A DNA stretch of 33,085 bases from SCUN01 sp964343975 (GTDB lineage Bacteria; Acidobacteriota; Vicinamibacteria; Vicinamibacterales; SCN-69-37), in NCBI GenBank assembly GCA_964343975.1, contig CAYFLU010000014.1:1-33085 (forward strand), in the 5' to 3' direction. Shown in pieces: positions 14,082 through 22,669 of the stretch. The position numbers and the translations under genes were made by a program. How positions within the stretch are numbered: position 1 is the first letter of the stretch; every line of letters starts with the position of its first letter. A model generated the notes under the pieces. It saw nothing but the letters and a program-made list of their open reading frames with translations, ran no database searches and had not been told where the DNA came from.

Positions 14082-15499
14082 TGACACACGACCTGCACAT
14101 CGTGGTGCTCGCCGCGGGCAAGAGCACGCGGATGAAATCCGCCCGGCCGAAAGTGCTGCACGATCTGGCGGGCCGGATGTTGATCGAGCACGTCCTGCAC
14201 ACCACGAAACATCTGGGCGCGACCTCGACGACGCTCGTGATCGGCCATGCCGCCGACGATGTGCGCGCATCACTGCAGTCGTGGACGGATCTCCAATACG
14301 CCGTGCAGTCACCGCAACTCGGCACCGGCCATGCGCTCCTGCAGACCGAGCCGCTGCTCGCCGGCAAGAAGGGCACCGTCCTGCTGCTCTACGGCGACGT
14401 GCCGCTCCTGATGCCCGCCACCCTGCAACGCCTGCTCGAAGCCCATCGCCAGCACAAGGCGGCCGCCACGATTCTGACGACGGAACTCCCGGATCCTTAC
14501 GGGTACGGGCGCATCGTGCGTGACGCAGGCGGGTCCATCACGCGCATCGTGGAAGAGCGCGACGCCTCGGCCGACGAGCGCGGCATTCACGAGATCAACA
14601 GCGGCATCTACGCGTTCAGCACCCAGGGTCTGTTCGAGGCCCTGCACAGTCTCGCGACCGACAACGCGCAGGGCGAGTACTACCTGACCGATCTCGTCGC
14701 GATGTATCACAAACAGGGACGCGCGGTCGCCAGCCTCTGCCTCGAGGATCCTGATGAACTGCGCGGCATCAACAGCCGTGTCGAACTGGCGGAGATGACC
14801 CGGATCGTCCGCGACCGCAAGAATCGCGCGGTGATGCTCTCGGGCGTCACGCTCGAAGATCCGGCCACGACCTACATCGACGAAGACGTCACGATCGGCA
14901 TGGACACCACGATCGGTCCCGGCGTGCGTCTGCAGGGAAAGACGACGATCGGCGCTCGGTGCACGATCATGGCCGGCTGCCGGCTGAGCCATGTCGAGAT
15001 TGGCGAACACGTCACGGTCCTCGACCACTGCGTGCTCACCAACGCCACCATTGGTTCCGGCGTGCGCATTGGCCCCTTCGCGCACATCCGTCCCGACTCC
15101 GTCGTGGGCGACAACGCGCACATCGGCAACTTCGTCGAGCTGAAGAAGACGACGCTCGGCACCGGAGCGAAAGCAAACCATCTCTCGTATCTCGGTGATG
15201 CGGTGATTGGCGACGGCGTGAACGTCGGCGCAGGCACGATCACCTGCAACTACGACGGCGAGAAGAAGCACCGCACGACCATCGAGGCGGGCGCCTTCGT
15301 CGGCAGCAACTCGGCGCTGGTCGCCCCGGTGACAATCGGCGCGGGCGCCTACGTCGGAGCTGGATCGACCATCACGCAGGACGTGCCGGCCGGTGGACTC
15401 GGCGTCGCGCGTGGCGTGCAGCACAACAAGCCCGGCTGGGCGGCCGCACGAAAACTGCAGCGTGAGCAGGCCGCCACCGCGAAGAAAAAGGATACGTAA
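14081..15499 (+). CDS. glmU: Bifunctional GlcN-1-P acetyltransferase / UDP-GlcNAc pyrophosphorylase
   Basis: GlmU makes UDP-GlcNAc for peptidoglycan and lipopolysaccharide. The N-terminal uridyltransferase has VVLAAGKSTRMKSARPKVLHDLAG, PQLGTGHA, LLLYGDVPLL, PYGYGRIVRD and NSGIYAF. The C-terminal left-handed beta-helix shows hexapeptide repeats from about residue 250 and the acetyltransferase motifs RIGPFAHIRPDSVVGDNAHIGNFVELKK, KANHLSYLGDAVIGDGVNVGAGTITCNYDG. The 472-residue length is normal. ATG at 14081 overlaps the TPR gene stop as TGATG; the frame extends further upstream but only as overlap. glmS follows three bases after the stop, giving the two steps of one pathway in one operon. The acetyl-donor end (GWAAARKLQREQAATAKKKDT) is slightly basic. 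Confidence 0.97.
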   Translation: MTHDLHIVVLAAGKSTRMKSARPKVLHDLAGRMLIEHVLHTTKHLGATSTTLVIGHAADDVRASLQSWTDLQYAVQSPQLGTGHALLQTEPLLAGKKGTVLLLYGDVPLLMPATLQRLLEAHRQHKAAATILTTELPDPYGYGRIVRDAGGSITRIVEERDASADERGIHEINSGIYAFSTQGLFEALHSLATDNAQGEYYLTDLVAMYHKQGRAVASLCLEDPDELRGINSRVELAEMTRIVRDRKNRAVMLSGVTLEDPATTYIDEDVTIGMDTTIGPGVRLQGKTTIGARCTIMAGCRLSHVEIGEHVTVLDHCVLTNATIGSGVRIGPFAHIRPDSVVGDNAHIGNFVELKKTTLGTGAKANHLSYLGDAVIGDGVNVGAGTITCNYDGEKKHRTTIEAGAFVGSNSALVAPVTIGAGAYVGAGSTITQDVPAGGLGVARGVQHNKPGWAAARKLQREQAATAKKKDT

Positions 15500-15502
15500 G
15501 AG

Positions 15503-17356
<1,854 letters not shown>

Positions 17357-17362
17357 ATCGTT

Positions 17363-18457
17363 TCAGAGCCGTTCAAGGACGGCGTCCGTGAACGCGGACG
17401 TCGAGAGCGCTGACTGGCCCGGCGAGATCAGATCAGCTGTGCGATGCCCGGCCGCAAGTGTCGCCCCCACGGCCGCATCGATGGCATCCGCCGCCGCGGG
17501 CTGACGAAGTCCAGACCGCAACAACATCGCGACCGACAGGATGGCGCCGCACGGGTTCGCAATGCCTTTTCCTGCAATGGCGGGGGCCGACCCATGCACC
17601 GGCTCGAAGAGGCCCGGCCCGTCGCCCAGACTTGCAGAGGGCAACAGGCCGAGTGATCCACACACGGCCCCGGCCTCGTCCGAAAGGATGTCGCCGAAGA
17701 GATTCTCCGTCAGCACCACATCGAACGACGCAGGCGCGTAGGCGAGCTTCATCGCGCACGCGTCCACGTACTCGTGCGTCAGCTGGACGTCGGGATACTC
17801 GCGAGCCACCTCGTTGACGACCGCTCGCCAGAGCTGCGAGGTCTCGAGCACGTTGGCTTTATCCACCGAGACAACGCGTTTCCGACGTTGCTGTGCGAGC
17901 GTGAAGGCCACGCGCGCCACACGCGTCACCTCGGCGCGCGAGTAGCGCATCGTGTTGTGGGATTCGCCGGCGGCTTTGTCCCATGCGCGCGGCTGGCCGT
18001 AGTAGAGGCCACCGAGCAGCTCCCGGACCACAACGAGATCGGTGCCGGCCAATACTGACGCTTTCAGCGGACCCGCATCCTCGAGCCCACTCCAGGCTTT
18101 CGCGGGGCGGAGATTCGCAAAAACTCCCAAGGCCGTGCGGAGCGCGAGCAGGCCAGACTCGGGACGCGACCCCGGCGGCAGATGATCGAAGGCCGGATCG
18201 CCGACGGCGCCGAGCAGAACGGCGTCGGATTGTCTCGCAGCTTCTGCGGTGGCCGCAGGGAGGGGCGTCTCGCCAGCGGCAAGGGCAGCACCGCCGATAC
18301 GATACTCGCGACACTCGATGGCCACACCGTGGCGCTCGGCGACGCGATCGAGCACGCGCCGTGCGTCGCGAATGACTTCAGGGCCGATCCCGTCGCCGGG
18401 AAGGACGGCGATCTTAAACGCCAAATCCGTAGCCTGTTTCGAGCGGCGCGGCTTCAT
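17363..18457 (-). CDS. leuB: 3-isopropylmalate dehydrogenase
   Basis: LeuB oxidises and decarboxylates 3-isopropylmalate to 2-ketoisocaproate, the third step of leucine synthesis. FKIAVLPGDGIGPEVIRDARRVL opens the fold; LLGAVGDPAFDHLP, LRTALGVFANLRPAK, VVRELLGGLYYGQPR, the NADH-site VSVDKANVLETSQLWR, YVDACAMKLAYAPASFDVVLTENLFGDILSDEAGAVCGSLGLLPSASLG and FEPVHGSAPAIAGKGIANP confirm it. The ATG at 18457 overlaps leuA by 44 bases. A TTG at 18424, overlapping leuA by 11 bases, would give a more usual short N-terminus, so the start is uncertain. It is cotranscribed and probably coupled with leuA. Confidence 0.96.
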   Translation of the reverse strand: MKPRRSKQATDLAFKIAVLPGDGIGPEVIRDARRVLDRVAERHGVAIECREYRIGGAALAAGETPLPAATAEAARQSDAVLLGAVGDPAFDHLPPGSRPESGLLALRTALGVFANLRPAKAWSGLEDAGPLKASVLAGTDLVVVRELLGGLYYGQPRAWDKAAGESHNTMRYSRAEVTRVARVAFTLAQQRRKRVVSVDKANVLETSQLWRAVVNEVAREYPDVQLTHEYVDACAMKLAYAPASFDVVLTENLFGDILSDEAGAVCGSLGLLPSASLGDGPGLFEPVHGSAPAIAGKGIANPCGAILSVAMLLRSGLRQPAAADAIDAAVGATLAAGHRTADLISPGQSALSTSAFTDAVLERL

Positions 18458-19631
18458 TCACGATGCGGCGGGGAAGCCCGCAGGCTTCAGACACGGCGGT
18501 GTCGATGTCTGTGTCGCCGATGTGCTTCTGCGTATCGGCGAGCGTCGTGAGCCGCTGGTACACCGCATCGATGTCCGCGCGGGAGAGGGTGTACCCCAGC
18601 TGCTCGCACCGCTTATGGACGGCGTGGCGCCCGGAGTGCTTGCCGAGCACCAACGTGGTCTTCGGCACGCCGACATCCTCAGGCCGCATGATCTCGTAGG
18701 TCCGGCGATCCTTGAGCATGCCGTCCTGATGAATGCCGGCTTCGTGCGCGAACGCGTTCCGGCCGACAATCGCCTTGTTCGACTGCACCGATTCGCCGGT
18801 GAGCGTCGTCAACAATTGGCTCGACGCATAGAGTTCGCGCGTGTCGATGGTCGTCTCGAACGGCAACCGGTCGGCGCGCACGCGGGTGGCCATGATCACT
18901 TCTTCGAGTGAGGCATTGCCGGCACGCTCGCCGATGCCGTTGATCGTGCACTCGACCTGACGGGCACCGGCGCCGAGCGCCGCCAGCGAATTGGCGACCG
19001 CCAGACCCAGGTCGTCATGGCAGTGCGTGCTGAAGACGGCCTTGTCGGCATTCGGCACGCGACCGATGATCGACGTGAAGAACTCGGCCACTTCATCCGG
19101 GGTGGAATAGCCCACGGTGTCGGGCAGATTGATCGTGGTCGCCCCCGCGGCAATCACCAACTCGATCACACGACACAGATAGTCGCGGTCGCTCCGCGTC
19201 GCATCCTCGGCGGAGAACTGCACGTCATCCGTGAACGTGCGCGCGCGCCGGACCGCCGCAATTGCCGCATCCAGCGCCGCGTCGCGGGTCATCCGCAGCT
19301 TGCGTTCGAGGTGGAGATCGGACGTCGCGATGAACGTATGAATGCGGCTGCGTCGCGCCGGCGCGATCGACCAGGCCGCCCGGTCGATGTCGTTCGGCGA
19401 GCAGCGAGCCAGAGCGGCGACGATCGACCGCTCGAGGGTTTGCGCCACGCGGCGCACGGCCTCGGCATCATCGGCCGACGCGATGGGAAAGCCGGCCTCC
19501 ACGATGTCGACGCCCAGCCGTTCGAGTTGCACGGCCATCCGCACCTTTTCCTCGAGACGCAGGGAGAACCCAGGCGCTTGTTCACCGTCGCGAAGAGTAG
19601 TGTCGAAGACCGTCAAGCGGCACGATGCCAT
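18414..19631 (-). CDS. leuA: 2-isopropylmalate synthase, short form without regulatory domain
   Basis: This enzyme condenses acetyl-CoA with 2-ketoisovalerate, the committed step of leucine synthesis. The 405-residue product has the HMGL-like TIM barrel: FDTTLRDGEQAPGFSL, GVDIVEAGFP, FIATSDLHLERKL, VQFSAEDATRSD, NLPDTVGYSTPDEV, the metal-binding STHCHDDLGLAVANSL and NGIGERAGNASLEEV, then the linker NAFAHEAGIHQDGMLK and GKHSGRHAV. It ends right after this linker. Full-length LeuA (about 515-525 aa in enterobacteria) has a further 110-130 residue leucine-feedback domain that is missing; the following DNA is leuB. ATG at 19631 is used, since the longer frame begins at TTG inside the regulatory region. 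Homocitrate- or citramalate-type synthases look alike, but leuBCD context favours LeuA. Confidence 0.92.
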   Translation of the reverse strand: MASCRLTVFDTTLRDGEQAPGFSLRLEEKVRMAVQLERLGVDIVEAGFPIASADDAEAVRRVAQTLERSIVAALARCSPNDIDRAAWSIAPARRSRIHTFIATSDLHLERKLRMTRDAALDAAIAAVRRARTFTDDVQFSAEDATRSDRDYLCRVIELVIAAGATTINLPDTVGYSTPDEVAEFFTSIIGRVPNADKAVFSTHCHDDLGLAVANSLAALGAGARQVECTINGIGERAGNASLEEVIMATRVRADRLPFETTIDTRELYASSQLLTTLTGESVQSNKAIVGRNAFAHEAGIHQDGMLKDRRTYEIMRPEDVGVPKTTLVLGKHSGRHAVHKRCEQLGYTLSRADIDAVYQRLTTLADTQKHIGDTDIDTAVSEACGLPRRIVNEAAPLETGYGFGV

Positions 19632-19646
19632 GGAACCAGTGTTCCG

Positions 19647-19661
19647 TTCTTGCGACAAGAA
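19647..19661. promoter_or_regulatory. Palindromic LysR-type binding site candidate
   Basis: TTCTTG-CGA-CAAGAA is a perfect six-base inverted repeat with a three-base centre and contains the T-N11-A pattern expected of LysR-type binding sites. It lies between divergent leuA and the LysR gene, 15 bases before the leuA ATG. Confidence 0.55.
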
Positions 19662-19663
19662 GT

Positions 19664-19686
19664 CAAAGTTATAGTATTTAGCTTTG
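19664..19686. promoter_or_regulatory. Second dyad and AT-rich promoter patch in leuA/lysR gap
   Basis: CAAAG (19664-19668) and CTTTG (19682-19686) form an inverted repeat around 13 AT-rich bases, just beside the first palindrome. The patch 19669-19703 is strongly AT-rich compared with the rest and probably holds the divergent promoters; individual -35/-10 boxes are not clear. Confidence 0.35.
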
Positions 19687-19705
19687 TTTTAGATTATCTT
19701 ATTGT

Positions 19706-20617
19706 ATGACCGTCGAGGATCTCCGCGTATTCGCCACTGTTGCCGCCGAACGTAGCTTCTCGAGAGCCGCAAAGAAACTCCGGCGCACGCAACCCGCGGT
19801 CTCCCAGGCCATCCGCCGCCTCGAAGAAACCACCGGTGAACGCCTCATCGACCGGTCCTCACGGGACGGCACGCTGACGGATGCCGGCGAACTCCTCCTG
19901 TCGTATGCGAACCGCATCATTCGCCTCCTGGAAGAAGCCGCGACGGGTGTGCACGAACTGCGCGACATTCAGAAAGGGCGCGTCGTCATCGGCGCCAACG
20001 AAGCCGGCGTCCACGCCGTACTGCCGCTCCTGGACGCGTTCCGTGTGAACCACCCCGGCGTGCTCGTCGACGTGCGACGCCTGCATTCACGCCAGATTGC
20101 GCAAGAAGTCCTGCTGCGATCTGTGGACTTCGGCATCCTGACGTTCGCACCGGCTGAAAAGGAACTGCAGACCATTCCCCTGGTGACCGACGAGCTCGTG
20201 TTGCTCGTCCGGCCGAACGACCCGCTCGCCAAGCGCAAGCAGATCACGATGGAGGAAATGGGCAGGCAGACGATCATCGCGCACAACGATCCGTCGCCGG
20301 CGCGCGACCGCGTGCTACGGCTCTACGAGCAGCGACATACCCAGTTGAACATCCGTCTGTCGCTGCCGAGTCTCGATGGCATCAAGCGGGCGGTGGAGAT
20401 GGGTCTCGGGGTGGCGTTGCTCCCGCGTCGCTGTGCGATGGCCGAAATCTCGCGCGGACAACTCGCGGCGGTCCTGGTGCCGGAGTTGCGCTCGCCACGC
20501 CAGGTCCGGTTCGTGTATCGCAAGGACGCCGAGTTGTCGCACGCGGCGAAGGCGTTTCTCGAAACGGTGCGCCGCCTGACCGCCGACGGCGCGAAGACGA
20601 AATCGTCGGATCAGTAG
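19706..20617 (+). CDS. LysR-type transcriptional regulator, probable leu regulator
   Basis: The 303-residue product has the LysR winged-helix N-terminus (MTVEDLRVFATVAAERSFSRAAKKLRRTQPAVSQAIRRLEETTGERLIDR, residues 1-50) followed by the linker helix and a two-lobed effector domain starting at about residue 90 (GRVVIGANEAGVHAVLPLLDAF, DFGILTF, ELVLLVRPNDPLA, VEMGLGVALLPRR). It is divergent from leuA with a 74-bp gap containing a T-N11-A palindrome, and convergent with leuD, overlapping its stop by 7 bases. Position suggests control of leuAB, and perhaps of itself, with the effector likely a leucine-pathway intermediate. No ribosome site is visible before ATG 19706; the short leader may be weakly translated or leaderless. 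Confidence 0.9.
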   Translation: MTVEDLRVFATVAAERSFSRAAKKLRRTQPAVSQAIRRLEETTGERLIDRSSRDGTLTDAGELLLSYANRIIRLLEEAATGVHELRDIQKGRVVIGANEAGVHAVLPLLDAFRVNHPGVLVDVRRLHSRQIAQEVLLRSVDFGILTFAPAEKELQTIPLVTDELVLLVRPNDPLAKRKQITMEEMGRQTIIAHNDPSPARDRVLRLYEQRHTQLNIRLSLPSLDGIKRAVEMGLGVALLPRRCAMAEISRGQLAAVLVPELRSPRQVRFVYRKDAELSHAAKAFLETVRRLTADGAKTKSSDQ

Positions 20618-21201
20618 GGAAGTCGAGCCGCCACCTGCTCGACTTCGTCGTACCGGTCGAGCAGCAACCCCGCGCCATCCCAATGGCCTGAGGTGAGCGC
20701 TTCGCGCGCCGGCCCAGGCATCGTGAGCGGCCACGACGCCGGCATCGCAGACACCCGCTGAATCGCGAGATCCACCACGACCTCGCCCGCAGGATGGCCA
20801 TCCACATGCTGCATGAGGGCCTTGATGTCTGCGCTCGACAGGGACACGCACGGGAGGCCGATCATCACCGAGTTCGAGAAAAAGATCTCCGCAAACGACT
20901 CGCCGATGATGGCGCGAATTCCCCAGCGGTAGAGCGCTTGAGGCGCGTGCTCGCGTGACGAGCCGCAGCCGAAGTTCGCGTTCACCACCAAGATGCGGGC
21001 GGAACCGGCAGGTGCATTGAACGGATGCCGGCGACCGACGGTCGCTGCGGCCGTGCGATCGTCCGCAAACAGGCCGCGCTCGAGTCCTTCAAACGTGACC
21101 GTCTTCAGGAACCTCGCCGGAATGATGCGATCGGTATCGATGTCGGCCCCAGGCAACGTGAGCGCCGTTCCGGATACCGTCGTGATACGTGACACGCTCA
21201 T
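20611..21201 (-). CDS. leuD: 3-isopropylmalate dehydratase small subunit
   Basis: Swivel domain of the isopropylmalate isomerase, which with LeuC converts 2- to 3-isopropylmalate. The 196-residue product shows ADIDTDRIIPARFLK, FNAPAGSARILVVNANFGCGSSREHAPQALYRWGIRAIIGESFAEIFFSNSVMIGLPCV and DLAIQRV. ATG at 21201 overlaps the leuC stop (ATGA), so the two subunits are translationally coupled; the frame continues upstream into leuC but is not needed. The stop overlaps the convergent lysR stop region by seven bases. Confidence 0.97.
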   Translation of the reverse strand: MSVSRITTVSGTALTLPGADIDTDRIIPARFLKTVTFEGLERGLFADDRTAAATVGRRHPFNAPAGSARILVVNANFGCGSSREHAPQALYRWGIRAIIGESFAEIFFSNSVMIGLPCVSLSSADIKALMQHVDGHPAGEVVVDLAIQRVSAMPASWPLTMPGPAREALTSGHWDGAGLLLDRYDEVEQVAARLPY

Positions 21202-22574
21202 GACCGCCCTCCCAACATCCCGCGCACATCGACCACCGCGCCTTCGAGCGCGGCGGCAGCGACCATCGCCGGGCTCATCAGCAGCGTGCGACCGGTCGGG
21301 CTCCCCTGACGTCCTTTGAAATTTCGGTTCGACGACGAGGCACAAAGCTCGCGGCCTTCGAGTCGGTCCGGGTTCATCGCCAGGCACATCGAGCATCCGG
21401 CATCGCGCCAGTCGAAGCCCGCGGCGCGGAAGATCTCGTGGAGGCCTTCACGTTCCGCAGCGGCGCGAACGGCTTGTGATCCCGGCACGACGATCGCGCG
21501 AACATTCGGCGCCGCGCGCCGCCCCGCCACCACACGAGCGGCCTCCTGAAGATCGGACAAGCGACCGTTGGTGCACGAGCCGATGAACGCGACATCGATC
21601 TTCGTGCCGGCGATCGGTTGATCGGCAGCCAGCCCCATGAACGAGAGCGCATCAGGATCAGCCTGACTCGGCAGGCGCTGATCGACACTGACCGACTGCC
21701 CGGGGTTCGTTCCCCACGTCACGGTCGGCGCCATCTCACTGCCATCGAGCGTCACCACATCGTCGTACGTGGCTCCGGGGTCCGAGGCCATGCTGAGCCA
21801 ACGCGCCGGCACGTCCTCGCCGGTCGGCGTGTAGGGGCGCCCCTTGAGATAGTCCACGGTCACCTGATCCGGATTCACATAGCCGATCCGGGCGCCGCCC
21901 TCGATGGACATGTTGCAGATCGTCATCCGCTCGTCCATCGACATGCGGTGGATCACGTCTCCGGCGTATTCGTACGCGTAGCCGACGCCGCCTTCGACCC
22001 CGAGGCGCTGGATGATGGTCAAAATCACGTCTTTCGCGTACACCCCAGGCTTCAGCGAGCCCGTCACGTCGATCCGGCGGACGCGAAGGGGCGTCATCGC
22101 AAGGCTTTGCGAGGCCAGCACGTCACGCACCTGAGACGTCCCGATACCAAAAGCCAAGGCCCCGAACGCGCCGTGCGTTGACGTGTGGCTGTCACCGCAG
22201 GCGATGGTCATGCCCGGCTGCGTCAACCCGAGTTCCGGGCCAATCACATGGACGATGCCCTGCCGGCCGGTGCTGCGGTCGAACAACGGAATGCCGTACT
22301 CGCGGCAATTGCGCTCAAGAGCCACGGTCATCTGCTCGGCCATGGCATCTGCGAATGGTCGCGACTGGCTCGTGGTCGGCACGATGTGATCGACGGTCGC
22401 GAACGTACGATGCGGCGCGCGCACGCTCCAGCCTCGGGCACGGAGCATGTCGAAGGCCTGGGGTGTGGTCACCTCATGAATCAGATGGAGGCCGATGTAC
22501 AGCTGCGTTTGGCCGGTCGGCAACGTCCGGACCGCATGCTGATTCCATACTTTCTGGAAGAGTGTGAGCGGCAT
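21198..22574 (-). CDS. leuC: 3-isopropylmalate dehydratase large subunit
   Basis: Aconitase-type catalytic subunit carrying a [4Fe-4S] cluster. The 458-residue product starts MPLTLFQKVWNQHAVRTL and contains HLIHEVTTPQAFDMLRARGW, VDHIVPT, IACGDSHTSTHGAFGALAFGIGTSQV, FIGSCTNGRLSDLQEAARVV and DAGCSMCLAMNPDRL with GRELCASSSNRNFKGRQG, giving the three cluster cysteines. ATG 22574 fits the family start. Its ribosome site is weak; a strong AAGGAGA lies about 50 bases upstream, too far to serve this ATG. It is divergent from pcrA with a 95-bp gap, which should hold promoters for both. Confidence 0.97.
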   Translation of the reverse strand: MPLTLFQKVWNQHAVRTLPTGQTQLYIGLHLIHEVTTPQAFDMLRARGWSVRAPHRTFATVDHIVPTTSQSRPFADAMAEQMTVALERNCREYGIPLFDRSTGRQGIVHVIGPELGLTQPGMTIACGDSHTSTHGAFGALAFGIGTSQVRDVLASQSLAMTPLRVRRIDVTGSLKPGVYAKDVILTIIQRLGVEGGVGYAYEYAGDVIHRMSMDERMTICNMSIEGGARIGYVNPDQVTVDYLKGRPYTPTGEDVPARWLSMASDPGATYDDVVTLDGSEMAPTVTWGTNPGQSVSVDQRLPSQADPDALSFMGLAADQPIAGTKIDVAFIGSCTNGRLSDLQEAARVVAGRRAAPNVRAIVVPGSQAVRAAAEREGLHEIFRAAGFDWRDAGCSMCLAMNPDRLEGRELCASSSNRNFKGRQGSPTGRTLLMSPAMVAAAALEGAVVDVRGMLGGRS

Positions 22575-22669
22575 CGTGTTGTCGATCGTAGCAGCGTACT
22601 GCGCGCGCGGCGTGTGGGCATTCTCCTTGCTTATGGAATCGTCTGATATTCTGTGGAACCCGCCTGCCA

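Noticed and set aside
13302..14312. A 336-codon minus-strand frame across the TPR gene and glmU start
   Set aside because: Arg/Gly-rich antisense translation of a Lys/Ala/Pro-coding region; the plus-strand genes have ribosome sites and coupling.
14309..15424. A 371-codon frame opposite glmU, and similar ones opposite glmS and serS
   Set aside because: All lie wholly within conserved genes on the other strand and show no protein-family features.
15500..15502. A glmS ribozyme before glmS
   Set aside because: Only three bases separate glmU and glmS, so there is no room for one.
21202..21396. Longer N-terminus for LeuD
   Set aside because: The extra residues are frame-shifted leuC sequence; the ATGA overlap gives the natural start.
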